Assembly (NCBI GenBank): GCA_902800005.1
Contig: CADCCP010000016.1
Span: 1-36,666 of the forward strand
DNA: 36,666 nt
Source: an uncultured Ruminococcus sp.
GTDB taxonomy: Bacteria > Bacillota > Clostridia > Oscillospirales > Acutalibacteraceae
Direction: 5' to 3'
The stretch's first letter is position 1. Each line of letters starts with the position of its first letter. A model generated the notes under the pieces. The model had not been told where the DNA came from, did no database searches, and saw only the letters and a program-made list of their open reading frames with translations. The translations under genes and the position numbers were made by a program. Below, piece by piece: positions 1-8,033 of the stretch.

Positions 1-132
1 CGTTAGTGGGGAATTTACGCCTTTGGAGTGTCATACCAAACATGAGTAGATTTATATCAAAAATGGACACGTTGAATAAGGAATGAAACATAAAAGTTGC
101 TTTTATAACTTTTTATAAGTTTTTAGTAACGG

Positions 133-669
133 ATGGCTATGCTGAAAGGGCAGTCAACTTTAGATGCATTTTTAATAAACTTTATTTTTGGAGTTATATG
201 GCATTATGCCATATTGTTTATATGTATCTCACTTGACGACAGTGTATTTTACCCTGACAGGAGGATGTATCGCTGTCATAAATGGGAACATGGCGGTAAG
301 TTTTACAGTGACGTTCTGAAAATAAACAGGTGGAAAGACACTCTACCCCAGCATATCGGAAAAGACGGTTTTTCAAAAGAGCATATTGAAGATGTTTCGA
401 TAGAGTATATTGACAGGTTTATTTTGGAAACGTGCAGGGGTGAATGGAATCATAAAATGAATTGTGTATTTGCGGTGGTGTTGTTCGGCATAAACGGAGT
501 GACAGTTGTATCGGTAGTTTTATCTGTAATGACCGTTGCAGGCAATATGCCTTTTGCGGTGATACAGAGATATAACCGTTTCAGGCTGCAAAAACTCAGA
601 AAAACTGTTCTTAGAAAAATGGAAAGAGAAAATAAAATGCTTGTCTGCAATGAAAGCGTGACGGAGTGA
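133..669 (+). CDS. CrtO-like acyltransferase family membrane protein
   Basis: The 178-residue protein has an N-terminal hydrophobic segment (about 12-33) and a second one (about 108-137). Its motif order resembles staphylococcal CrtO, the glycosyl-diaponeurosporenoate acyltransferase: KWEHGGKFY, then RWKDTLP, then FILETCRGEWNH, then an NMPFAVIQRYNRFRL block near the C-terminus. CrtO esterifies a carotenoid glycoside in staphyloxanthin synthesis, but no carotenoid genes are seen here, so the substrate is unknown and may be another membrane lipid or glycolipid. Two in-frame ATGs (133 and 139) are possible, and neither has a strong ribosome binding site. The stop codon lies 8 bases before rsmE and the overlap of GGAG with the stop probably supplies the rsmE ribosome binding site, so the two may be co-transcribed. 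The 132 bases upstream hold no recognisable gene. Confidence 0.62.
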   Translation: MAMLKGQSTLDAFLINFIFGVIWHYAILFICISLDDSVFYPDRRMYRCHKWEHGGKFYSDVLKINRWKDTLPQHIGKDGFSKEHIEDVSIEYIDRFILETCRGEWNHKMNCVFAVVLFGINGVTVVSVVLSVMTVAGNMPFAVIQRYNRFRLQKLRKTVLRKMERENKMLVCNESVTE

Positions 670-677
670 GGTAAAAT

Positions 678-1400
678 ATGGATTGGTTTTTTGCACAGAG
701 TGTCGGGCAGACTCATCTTATCACAGGTGAGGATGCTGTACATATCACGAAGTCTCTCAGAATGTCCGTAGGTGAGGTCATCACCTTATGCGACAGCAAT
801 AAAACGGAACATCTTTGCAAAATAGAGAGAATATCGTCCGAAGGTGTCGAAGTTCGGGTTGTAAGCGAACAGGAGTGCATGAACGAACCGACAGTTGAAG
901 TAACGCTGTTTGCGGCACTGACAAAGGGCGACAAAATGGAAACAGTGATCCAAAAGGCGGTCGAATTGGGAGTTCATGCAGTCGTACCTGTGCTTACAGA
1001 CAGGTGCATATCCCGTCCCGACAGCAAGGCTGCCGCCAAAAAACAACAGCGTTATCAGAAAATAGCTGCACAGGCGGCTATGCAGTCAAGAAGGGCGATA
1101 ATACCTGAAGTGCATGAAATAACAGAATTGAAGCAGGCTGCCGATATGCTCACGGATTTCGACAGATCTGTTTTATTCTATGAGGGCGGGGGAGAGCCTC
1201 TAAGAAACATAATTACCCCGTCTGACAAAAAAATTGCTGTATTCACGGGATGTGAGGGCGGTTTTGAAGAAAGCGAAGTCGAACTTCTTACAGATCACGG
1301 TGCAGTTACTGCAACTCTCGGAAAACGCATTTTGAGAGCCGAAACAGCACCTTTAGCTGTACTTGCAGTGATAATGTTCCATACGGGAAACCTTGAATAG
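678..1400 (+). CDS. rsmE: 16S rRNA (uracil-1498-N3)-methyltransferase RsmE
   Basis: This cytoplasmic enzyme is expected to methylate N3 of U1498 in 16S rRNA using S-adenosylmethionine. The 240 residues match the usual family length. The N-terminal RNA-binding (PUA-like) part contains the HITKSLRMSVGE stretch, followed by the SPOUT methyltransferase domain with KMETVIQKAVELGV, the AMQSRRAIIPE segment, and the knot region FTGCEGGFEESE and LGKRILRAETAPLAVLA. The start ATG is preceded by GAGG about 7 bases upstream. In many Firmicutes rsmE follows prmA or dnaJ, but here it follows a CrtO-like gene. The family assignment is secure. Confidence 0.95.
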   Translation: MDWFFAQSVGQTHLITGEDAVHITKSLRMSVGEVITLCDSNKTEHLCKIERISSEGVEVRVVSEQECMNEPTVEVTLFAALTKGDKMETVIQKAVELGVHAVVPVLTDRCISRPDSKAAAKKQQRYQKIAAQAAMQSRRAIIPEVHEITELKQAADMLTDFDRSVLFYEGGGEPLRNIITPSDKKIAVFTGCEGGFEESEVELLTDHGAVTATLGKRILRAETAPLAVLAVIMFHTGNLE

Positions 1401-1412
1401 GAGTGTATTTTT

Positions 1413-1454
1413 ATGAAAAGAAAAATGAAAACGATAGATCGGGAGAGTGATTGA
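1413..1454 (+). CDS. Possible 13-residue leader peptide (MKRKMKTIDRESD)
   Basis: A short ORF starts at ATG 1413 with a good ribosome binding site (AGGAG, 9 bases upstream) and stops at TGA 1452-1454, one base before the start of the V-ATPase D gene. Its own last codons contain the GGGAG that serves the downstream start. It may couple translation of the D subunit to rsmE, or be the remnant of a longer gene that once preceded D. No homologue is recognised. It could also be chance. Confidence 0.3.
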   Translation: MKRKMKTIDRESD

Positions 1455-1455
1455 A

Positions 1456-2037
1456 ATGGCAGTACAGGCAGTACCTACAAAGGGTAATCTGATGACTTTT
1501 AAAAAATCTCTTGCCCTTGCCAAAAACGGTTATGAACTTCTGGATAAAAAGAGAAATATCCTTGTCAGAGAGATGATGACGCTTATCGACAGAGCGGCTG
1601 AAATACAAGATAAAATAGATGTTACATACAGCAAGGCATATCTTGCATTGCAGAAAGCTAATATAACTTTGGGATATATAGACGATCTTGCCAAGACCAT
1701 TCCTGCCGACAATTCCCTGAAGCTGTCATACAGGAGTGTCATGGGCGTGGAGATACCCATCGTGACGGTAGACGAGAGTGAAGAAGAACAGGGTATTTTT
1801 TACGGACTCGGTTCGACTAATGAGGACTTTGATGATACGGGTACTTCCTGGAAATACCGTCTTGCAGATGCGATAAAGAAAACTCAGAAACGTGCCAATG
1901 CCCTTAAAAATATCATGATCCCCAGATTTGAGGAAACTGTGAAATTTATCACGGATGCTCTCGATGAAAAGGACAGAGAAGAATTCTCTCGTCTGAAAGT
2001 CATCAAGGCTCAGAAAAACAAGACAGAAAACGAATGA
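1456..2037 (+). CDS. ntpD: V-type ATP synthase subunit D (orphan)
   Basis: This is the central-stalk subunit D of a V/A-type ATPase, which rotates inside the A3B3 head in complete enzymes. The N-terminus carries the family signature PTKGNLMTFKKSLALAKNGYELLDKKRN, read here in two parts either side of residue 12, followed by long helices. The C-terminal helix (about 133-190) ends in KVIKAQKNK, giving a two-helix coiled-coil layout. The 193 residues are slightly short for the family. ATG 1456 is preferred over GTG 1447 because GGGAG (1441-1445) is 10 bases before it. No A, B, C, E, F, I or K subunit gene is in the window; the neighbours are rsmE and a convergent glycogen phosphorylase. The rest of the complex must lie elsewhere or be absent. 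Confidence 0.85.
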   Translation: MAVQAVPTKGNLMTFKKSLALAKNGYELLDKKRNILVREMMTLIDRAAEIQDKIDVTYSKAYLALQKANITLGYIDDLAKTIPADNSLKLSYRSVMGVEIPIVTVDESEEEQGIFYGLGSTNEDFDDTGTSWKYRLADAIKKTQKRANALKNIMIPRFEETVKFITDALDEKDREEFSRLKVIKAQKNKTENE

Positions 2038-2045
2038 TGATAAAA

Positions 2046-2094
2046 AAATATCCGCTTCCAAAGCTGTTTTTTATGGCAGAGGAAGCGGATATTT
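2046..2094. terminator. Terminator between convergent ntpD and glgP
   Basis: A perfect 14-bp inverted repeat (AAATATCCGCTTCC at 2046-2059 with its complement at 2081-2094) encloses a 21-base loop. On the minus strand it is followed by a run of seven T, so it is a strong terminator for glgP. On the plus strand the trailing T run is weak. Confidence 0.8.
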
Positions 2095-2097
2095 CAA

Positions 2098-4506
2098 TTA
2101 TTGATTGATCTCAACGGGTGTAAGTCCCCAGATGGTGTCGGCATAGTCACGGATAGAGCGGTCAGCGGCAAATCTGCCTGCCTTTGCGATGTTCACAAGG
2201 GACATTCTGTTCCATGTATTCGTGTCAAGATAGAGTCTTGAAGCCTTCTGCTGAGTGAGGGAGTAGTCGGCGAAGTCTGCAAGCACCATATAGGTATCTT
2301 TGGTAGCAAGATAGTCAGCTATATCGTTGAAGCCGAACTCGGAACGGATACCGTCAACAGCCTGTCTGATAATATGGTTATTGTTATAGGGAACGGACGG
2401 CTGATAGCCCTGTTTTCCGAGCTGTCTGACTTCGGGGGTGGTCATGCCGAAGATGATGGCATTGTCACTTCCGACAGCTTCAAGTATCTCGACGTTTGCA
2501 CCGTCAAGTGTACCGAGTGTTATAGCACCGTTTATCATGAATTTCATGTTGCTTGTACCTGAAGCCTCTGTACCTGCAAGGGAGATCTGTTCGCTGATCT
2601 CGGCAGCAGGGATGAGTTTCTCTGCAACAGATACTCTGTAATCCTCAAGATAGATAACTTTGAGCTTGTCGTTGACACGAGGATCATTATTGATCTTGTC
2701 TGCAAGGGCAACAATGAACTGTATGATCTGTTTTGCAAAGTAGTAGCCGGGAGCAGCCTTTGCACCGAAGATATATGTTTTGGGCTTATACTCTGAATTG
2801 GGATTGGCACGCAGCCACTGATAAGTGCTGTAGATGTGCAGGGCATTCATGAGCTGACGTTTATACTCATGCAGACGCTTTACCTGAACGTCAAAGATGG
2901 AATCCGTATCAACAACGATACCGTTATGGGCTTTGATATATTTGGCCATGTACTCTTTGTTTTCTTTCTTTATCTCTGCAAGTCTGTCAAGTACGCTAAG
3001 ATCATTCTTATAGTTCATGAGCTTTTCAAGCTCGTTTGCATCTTTGATAAAGCCGTTTCCGATGAGGTTCGTTATAAATTCGGCAAGTTTGGGATTGGAC
3101 TGATTGAGCCATCTTCTGTGAGCGATTCCGTTTGTGACATTCTTGAACTTTTCGGGAGTGATGGTATAGAAGCTGTGGAACAGCGTATCTTTAAGTATCT
3201 CACTGTGGAGCTTTGAAACGCCGTTGACAGAGTGGCTTGCAATAACGGCGAGATTTGCCATTCTTACTGCACCGCCCGTTATGATAGCCATATCTTCTAT
3301 TTTTTTGCTGTCAACACCGAGTTTTGCCATTTGCTCACGGAAACGTCTGTCTATTTCCTCAACTATCTGATATATACGGGGGAGCTTTCTTGAAAACAAC
3401 TCTACAAGCCAACATTCAAGTGCTTCACTCATAACCGTATGGTTGGTATAGGCGATGGTCCTTGTCACTATGTCCCAAGCCTTGTCCCAAGTGTAACCGC
3501 AGTCATCAAGCATGATCCTCATAAGTTCGGGTATCGCAAGTACGGGATGTGTGTCATTGAGGTGTATAGCAACATAGTCGGGAAGTGTATCAAGAGAATT
3601 GTATGTTCTGAGATGTCTCTGTATAATATCCTGAATGGTCGCAGATACAAGGAAATACTGCTGAGAAAGACGCAGACTCTTTCCTTCGGAGTGGTTATCT
3701 TCGGGATAAAGCACTCTTGTAAGGCTCTCTGCAATAGCCTTCTGTTCAACGGCACGGACAAATTCACCCTTGCCGAATGCTTTCATATCGAAAATATCTG
3801 AGGTAGCTGCCCAAAGACGAAGTCTGCTGATGCCCTTTCCGCCGTCGCCGGGTACGAGCATATCATAAGGAGTAGCAATGACCTTGGTTGCACCGTCAAG
3901 TTTGACACTGTGGTGATTGCCGTCCCATGTTTCAACGGTCTTGCCGTCAAAGTACACGGAAACAGACTTTTCCGGATGAGGCTGCAGCCATACCGATCCG
4001 CCCGGAAGCCAGAAATCAGGCAGTTCTGTCTGCCAGCCGTCAACGAGTTTCTGCTTGAAGATGCCGTACTCATAACGCAGTGAGTATCCCATTGCAGAAT
4101 AATTCTGTGTTGCAAGACCGTCAAGGAAGCAGGCAGCAAGTCTGCCGAGACCGCCGTTGCCCAGACCTGCATCAGGCTCCTGCTCATATATGTTATCGAT
4201 CTTGATCTGAAGTCCCTGCAAAGCGAGCTTCATAGTTTCTTCCAGTCCCAGATTGTACAGATCATTCTTGAGAGAACGTCCCATCAAAAACTCCATGCAC
4301 AAATAATACACGGTCTTCTTACCCTGCGAGACTGTTGCAGAGGTGAAGTTCTTGTGCTGTTCACGCATGAGATCCTTGACAACAAGGGCAACAGCCTTGT
4401 AATAGTGTTCATCCGTTGCATCTGTCGGAGAAACACCGAAGTTGTGTGAGAGCTTCGCAATGATAAGCTCTCTGGCTTCATTGGGTGTGAGTTTTGCATT
4501 TGACAT
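2098..4506 (-). CDS. glgP: Glycogen/starch alpha-glucan phosphorylase
   Basis: This is a GT35 phosphorylase that releases glucose-1-phosphate from glycogen or maltodextrin ends using inorganic phosphate and pyridoxal phosphate. The N-terminal part has KKTVYYLCMEFLMGRSL and EPDAGLGNGGLGRLAACFLD. The C-terminal PLP region has EASGTSNMKFMINGAITLGT, with the cofactor lysine in NMK, followed by GANVEI. The 802 residues match the bacterial family length. ATG 4506 is chosen over an in-frame TTG at 4518 because the AAAGGG box lies about 13 bases before the ATG but almost touches the TTG. The gene stands alone with its own promoter and terminator, and no other glycogen gene is nearby. Confidence 0.96.
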   Translation of the reverse strand: MSNAKLTPNEARELIIAKLSHNFGVSPTDATDEHYYKAVALVVKDLMREQHKNFTSATVSQGKKTVYYLCMEFLMGRSLKNDLYNLGLEETMKLALQGLQIKIDNIYEQEPDAGLGNGGLGRLAACFLDGLATQNYSAMGYSLRYEYGIFKQKLVDGWQTELPDFWLPGGSVWLQPHPEKSVSVYFDGKTVETWDGNHHSVKLDGATKVIATPYDMLVPGDGGKGISRLRLWAATSDIFDMKAFGKGEFVRAVEQKAIAESLTRVLYPEDNHSEGKSLRLSQQYFLVSATIQDIIQRHLRTYNSLDTLPDYVAIHLNDTHPVLAIPELMRIMLDDCGYTWDKAWDIVTRTIAYTNHTVMSEALECWLVELFSRKLPRIYQIVEEIDRRFREQMAKLGVDSKKIEDMAIITGGAVRMANLAVIASHSVNGVSKLHSEILKDTLFHSFYTITPEKFKNVTNGIAHRRWLNQSNPKLAEFITNLIGNGFIKDANELEKLMNYKNDLSVLDRLAEIKKENKEYMAKYIKAHNGIVVDTDSIFDVQVKRLHEYKRQLMNALHIYSTYQWLRANPNSEYKPKTYIFGAKAAPGYYFAKQIIQFIVALADKINNDPRVNDKLKVIYLEDYRVSVAEKLIPAAEISEQISLAGTEASGTSNMKFMINGAITLGTLDGANVEILEAVGSDNAIIFGMTTPEVRQLGKQGYQPSVPYNNNHIIRQAVDGIRSEFGFNDIADYLATKDTYMVLADFADYSLTQQKASRLYLDTNTWNRMSLVNIAKAGRFAADRSIRDYADTIWGLTPVEINQ

Positions 4507-4548
4507 ACTTTTTTTCAATCCCTTTCCAAATAAAAAAATACAGTATCC

Positions 4549-4577
4549 ATTATAACCTAAAATTTATAGATTTTCAA
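4549..4577 (-). promoter_or_regulatory. glgP promoter, TTGAAA-N17-TATAAT
   Basis: On the minus strand a -35 box TTGAAA (4572-4577) is separated by 17 bases from a perfect -10 box TATAAT (4549-4554). The -10 box lies about 40 bases before the glgP start, in a very AT-rich region shared with divergent zapA. Confidence 0.7.
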
Positions 4578-4669
4578 CTAAATTTCAAAAAAAATATGTT
4601 TCCAAATGTAAATTTTTTATAAATTGCTTGAAAAGCCAATTTTTTTGTGCAAATATGCCTGATACCCCC

Positions 4670-4698
4670 TTTATTATTGTACAAAAATGTAATATAAT
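4670..4698 (+). promoter_or_regulatory. Possible zapA promoter
   Basis: A perfect TATAAT (4693-4698) lies about 35 bases before the zapA start. The sequence 17 bases upstream (TTTATT, 4670-4675) is a poor -35 match, so the assignment rests mostly on the -10 box. Confidence 0.35.
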
Positions 4699-4733
4699 AT
4701 AGTCAGATCGTGATTTGAAAGGGAGTGGAGAAC

Positions 4734-5201
4734 GTGAAAAATAAAGTGAAGATCACTGTATGCGGTACGGAATACACTGTTGTTACACATGAGAATGCAG
4801 AGTATACCCAAAAACTGGCAGAGGAAGTCGATGAATGTATACAGGATATGTGTACCAGCAGCAGAATATCAATTACAGCCGCTGCGATACTGACAGCCGT
4901 GAATTTCTGTGACCGCCTCAAAAAATACGAACAGGAAGCAGATTCTCTCGGAGAGCAGATCGAGGGATACCTTCACGCTGCTTCCCAACAGCTTGCAAGA
5001 TATGACGAACTCAAAAAAGAAAATGAAAAGCTGAAAAAGGATATTGCCATATACAGAAAACGTCTGAAAGAGGAATGTACGGTCGTCCATGAACCCGCTC
5101 CCATATCGTCATCTGTAAAAGCTGCAAATATGATAGTTGACGTTCCGTGTGACGATGAAGCAGCCGATGATGAAGCCGCTTTTTTCAATGCCTTTAAGTG
5201 A
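4734..5201 (+). CDS. zapA: Cell division protein ZapA
   Basis: ZapA binds FtsZ and promotes protofilament bundling at the division ring. The 155-residue protein has the N-terminal ZapA domain (KVKITVCGTEYTVVTHENAEYTQKLAEEVD, first 40 residues, read in parts), a middle helix (ITAAAILTAVNFCDRL), a long coiled coil (about 70-115) and an acidic tail. Two GTG starts are possible. GTG 4734 is preferred because GGGAG (4721-4725) is 8 bases before it, whereas GTG 4725 overlaps that box. It precedes a U32 gene, an order common in Clostridia. Its TGA stop overlaps the first heptamer of a repeat tract. Confidence 0.85.
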   Translation: MKNKVKITVCGTEYTVVTHENAEYTQKLAEEVDECIQDMCTSSRISITAAAILTAVNFCDRLKKYEQEADSLGEQIEGYLHAASQQLARYDELKKENEKLKKDIAIYRKRLKEECTVVHEPAPISSSVKAANMIVDVPCDDEAADDEAAFFNAFK

Positions 5202-5230
5202 GAGTGGAGAGTTGAGAGTGGGGAGTGGAG
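5200..5230 (+). repeat. Tandem 7-bp repeat, RAGAGTG family
   Basis: Four units (GAGAGTG, GAGAGTT, GAGAGTG, GGGAGTG) plus GAG follow without spacers, overlapping the zapA stop codon. An inverted copy lies at 5346-5368, so the intervening 115 bases are bounded by inverted heptamer tracts. Confidence 0.85.
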
Positions 5231-5345
5231 CAAATGACAAATTCAAATCTTTATGGTAAATATTGTTGATGTTTGCTGAAACAAACATGAAAATTTCAAG
5301 TCAAAAAAATAGTGGACTTTGGGAATGAAGCGGAAATTTCAATAA

Positions 5346-5368
5346 CTCCACTCTCCAAACTCCACTCT
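5346..5368 (-). repeat. Inverted copy of the RAGAGTG heptamer tract
   Basis: The reverse complement reads AGAGTGG, AGTTTGG, AGAGTGG, AG. It ends about 20 bases before the U32 start codon and is opposite in orientation to the tract at 5200-5230. Confidence 0.8.
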
Positions 5369-5390
5369 GAATGAAAGGGTAAGGGTGTTT

Positions 5391-7424
5391 ATGGATAAAT
5401 TGGAGATACTTGCACCGGCAGGAAGTATGGAAAGTATATATCCTGCTGTAAGAATGGGGGCAAATGCCGTTTACATAGGTGCATGGAAAATGAGTGCAAG
5501 GAGTTCTGCACAGAATTTTGACAGGGAACAACTTAAAACAGCCGTTGAATATTGTCATGCAAGGGGCGTGAAAGTGTACCTTGCCTGCAACACGCTCGTA
5601 CATGATGATGAACTGCCGACAGCGTGGGAAATTATAAAATATGCGTGTGAAGTGCCTGTTGATGCTCTCATCATGCAGGATATAGGACTTATCTCACTTG
5701 TGAGAAAGTATGCCCCCGATATGAGAATACACGGTTCAACTCAAATGTCCGTTCATACTGCTATGGGTGTGCAGTATCTTGAAAAAATGGGACTGAAAAG
5801 AGTGGTGCTTTCAAGGGAGCTTTCCAAAACCGAGATAAAGGAAATAAAAGACAAAACAAATGCAGAATTGGAAGTATTCGTGCATGGAGCATTGTGTATG
5901 AGTGTTTCGGGACAGTGCTATTTCAGTGCCATGTTGGGTTCAAGGAGCGGTAACAGGGGTGCTTGTGCCCAGCCGTGCAGACTGCCTTTCAGTGACGGCT
6001 TTCAAAATAATTATGCCCTCAGTCTTAAAGATAATTCTATCATAAAACATTTGCGTGAATTGTCGGAAATGGGCGTTGCTTCCGCAAAGATAGAAGGCAG
6101 AATGAAACGTCCCGAATATGTGGGTATAGCTGTGAAAGCCTGTCGTGAAAGTTTTGACAGCGGCACTCTTGACAGCGACGTTTACAGCAAATTGCAGGCG
6201 GTTTTTTCAAGGTCGGGCTTTACCGACGGCTACTTCACGGGAAAACTCGGTCAGGATATGTTCGGCATACGTTCTAAAGAAAATGTCACATCTGCAACGG
6301 AAAAAATACTTTCCGATATTCGTACCATGTATAAAGATGAAAAGCCGTTAGTACCTGTGTCAATGGATTTTTCCATGAAAGATGGGGAAAATATATATCT
6401 TGATGTGCGTGACGGTGACGGGAATGAAGTGACAGTCAGCGGTGTCATGCCCGAAAAGGCTTTCAAAGTAGCATTGACAGAGGAAAAGTGCCGTGTAAAT
6501 CTCACCAAGACGGGCGGTACACCATTTTTTGAAAACGGATTTCATGCAGACATACAGGACGGTCTGACCGTACCGATGTCAGAAATAAATGCACTTCGCC
6601 GAAATGCCCTTGAACAGCTTATCGAAAAACGTACAAAAAGAGAACCTGTCAAGTGCTTTGAACCTACATTTCCGCTGACCTGCTCACGCAAAAATAAACT
6701 GCCACGATATTTCAGAGGCAGATTTGTCAACAGTGATGTTCCCGACAGCTTCCTTGACAGTGAACTTATATATGTACCCGTGAATTTGAGTGATGATGAA
6801 TATAACTCTCTCATGGACAGGGGATTTGCACTTGCCGTTGAGATACCGAGAGGTATGTTCGGCATTGAAAACAAAATTTTTGACAGACTGAAACATATTC
6901 AAACTTTGGGTATAAATGAAGTTTTGGCGTCAAATATCGGTGCTGTTGAGATGGCAAAAGAACTTGACATGGATATACATGGTGGATTTGGCTTGAATAT
7001 CACAAATACAGCTTCTGTTGAGTGGGCGGAAAAAGAGGGCTTGCTTGACATTGAAGTATCCATTGAACTCACGCTTGAACAAATATCAAAACTCGGCGGA
7101 AAGATACCTCTCGGTATAGTAAGCTACGGTCTTATGCCGTTGATGCTCACAAGAAATGATCCTGCACCTGAAACGGGTTTTATCCGTGACAGAAAAGGCA
7201 TTGATTTCCCTGTGCAGACATACGGTGCTTGTACTGAAATTTTAAATTCCGTACCTGTTATTTTGTCCGACAGGAAGAAAGAACTTAAAAGCATTGACTT
7301 TGAAGTATATCGTTTCAGTGTTGAAAACTCTGTTGAAATTGGTGAAAACTCTGCATTATATGCGAACTTTTCTCTTGAAAAGGGAAAGTTTACCAGAGGT
7401 TTGTATTATCGTGGAGTTATGTGA
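5391..7424 (+). CDS. U32 family protein, RlhA-like (rRNA hydroxylation type)
   Basis: Historically called peptidase or collagenase U32. Characterised E. coli members (RlhA, TrhP) are instead needed for hydroxylation of 23S rRNA or tRNA and depend on prephenate-linked and iron-sulfur chemistry. The N-terminal TIM-barrel-like domain starts KLEILAPAGSMESIYPAVRMG and includes the signature FVHGALCMSVSGQCYFSAML, then GNRGACAQPCRLPF with a cysteine cluster. The long C-terminal extension (about 290-677) matches the layout of RlhA (U32 plus DUF3656). ATG 5391 is preferred over GTG 5385 because AAGGG precedes it at a short but workable distance and the protein then begins MDKLEILAPAG. It follows zapA across a repeat-containing gap. 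The exact RNA target is not decided by the sequence. Confidence 0.85.
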   Translation: MDKLEILAPAGSMESIYPAVRMGANAVYIGAWKMSARSSAQNFDREQLKTAVEYCHARGVKVYLACNTLVHDDELPTAWEIIKYACEVPVDALIMQDIGLISLVRKYAPDMRIHGSTQMSVHTAMGVQYLEKMGLKRVVLSRELSKTEIKEIKDKTNAELEVFVHGALCMSVSGQCYFSAMLGSRSGNRGACAQPCRLPFSDGFQNNYALSLKDNSIIKHLRELSEMGVASAKIEGRMKRPEYVGIAVKACRESFDSGTLDSDVYSKLQAVFSRSGFTDGYFTGKLGQDMFGIRSKENVTSATEKILSDIRTMYKDEKPLVPVSMDFSMKDGENIYLDVRDGDGNEVTVSGVMPEKAFKVALTEEKCRVNLTKTGGTPFFENGFHADIQDGLTVPMSEINALRRNALEQLIEKRTKREPVKCFEPTFPLTCSRKNKLPRYFRGRFVNSDVPDSFLDSELIYVPVNLSDDEYNSLMDRGFALAVEIPRGMFGIENKIFDRLKHIQTLGINEVLASNIGAVEMAKELDMDIHGGFGLNITNTASVEWAEKEGLLDIEVSIELTLEQISKLGGKIPLGIVSYGLMPLMLTRNDPAPETGFIRDRKGIDFPVQTYGACTEILNSVPVILSDRKKELKSIDFEVYRFSVENSVEIGENSALYANFSLEKGKFTRGLYYRGVM

Positions 7425-7429
7425 ATGAG

Positions 7430-7463
7430 AAAAAAGCACCCGAACATTTTCGGGTGCTTTTTT
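7430..7463 (+). terminator. Terminator after the U32 gene
   Basis: A perfect 15-bp stem (AAAAAAGCACCCGAA at 7430-7444 with its complement at 7449-7463) has a 4-base loop and ends in six T. It starts 5 bases after the stop codon. Confidence 0.92.
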
Positions 7464-7546
7464 AGTGCAGTCATATTGTACAGCTTGCACATATTTATTT
7501 CGTAAAAAATCACTAACAGAAATTTAAGGATATTTTTAAATTCGTA

Positions 7547-7555
7547 TGATATAAT
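7547..7555 (+). promoter_or_regulatory. Extended -10 promoter (TGATATAAT) of the receiver/kinase operon
   Basis: TG at 7547-7548 precedes a perfect TATAAT (7550-7555) by one base, an extended -10 element. There is no good -35 box. Transcription would begin near 7562, giving a leader of about 120 bases that contains the TTTC/GAAA inverted repeat. Confidence 0.5.
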
Positions 7556-7570
7556 TGAACTTGCAAACAG

Positions 7571-7615
7571 TTTCTTGAAAGTTTTACAGCAAACATTTAC
7601 TTTTATTTCAAGAAA
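7571..7615 (+). promoter_or_regulatory. Paired TTTC-N2-GAAA palindromes, possible operator or leader hairpin
   Basis: TTTCTTGAAA (7571-7580) and TTTCAAGAAA (7606-7615) are perfect reverse complements with centres 35 bp apart. Each is also a short palindrome. They lie just after the predicted start of transcription, so they could be a repressor operator pair or the stem of an RNA hairpin with a 25-base loop. Confidence 0.4.
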
Positions 7616-7682
7616 TTTCCAAATATATTCCAAAGTATTGTTTTATAATGATGACAGAAAATCAATGAAAGCGGTGATATAT

Positions 7683-8033
7683 ATGAACGTGCTTATAGCC
7701 GATCCTGACAGGGATTTCCTGAGCTCATACAAGACTTTGCTTGAACTCTCGGAAAATACAGTGCAGACGGTATTTGACGGCACACAGGTTATGTCAAGGC
7801 TTGCCGAAGAGAAATTCGATGCAGTGATACTTAATGAGAACATACCGAGAATAAAATGTAAGGATATTGTAAAAAGCCTGAATGATGACGGTATACCCGT
7901 TATCGTCATTACGCAGAGAAAAGAAAGGTTCGTAACAGCAGATGACTGTATAAGATTGCCGTTTCTGCCGAATGAGCTGAGGGAAAAACTTGATCATGTA
8001 TGTAAAAAAAGGGCGGTGAATGAGATTGGATAA
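7683..8033 (+). CDS. Stand-alone receiver-like protein lacking the phosphoacceptor Asp
   Basis: The 116-residue protein is a single CheY-like receiver domain with no DNA-binding or enzymatic output domain. The acidic pocket residues Asp7 and Asp9 (VLIADPDRDF) and the switch Thr77 (VIVITQR) are present. In the beta-3 strand FDAVILNENIP the phosphoacceptor aspartate is replaced by Asn51 (codon AAT at 7833-7835), and the conserved lysine of the KP motif is Leu92 (IRLPF). It therefore should not undergo normal phosphorylation. ATG 7683 is chosen because the receiver fold starts there; ATG 7665 would add six residues. It overlaps the sensor-kinase-like gene by 14 bases, which indicates coupled translation. 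Confidence 0.85.
   Translation: MNVLIADPDRDFLSSYKTLLELSENTVQTVFDGTQVMSRLAEEKFDAVILNENIPRIKCKDIVKSLNDDGIPVIVITQRKERFVTADDCIRLPFLPNELREKLDHVCKKRAVNEIG

Noticed and set aside
450-743. Antisense open frames over rsmE, glgP, corA and other genes
   Set aside because: They lack ribosome binding sites and recognisable domains, and lie fully opposite well-supported genes.
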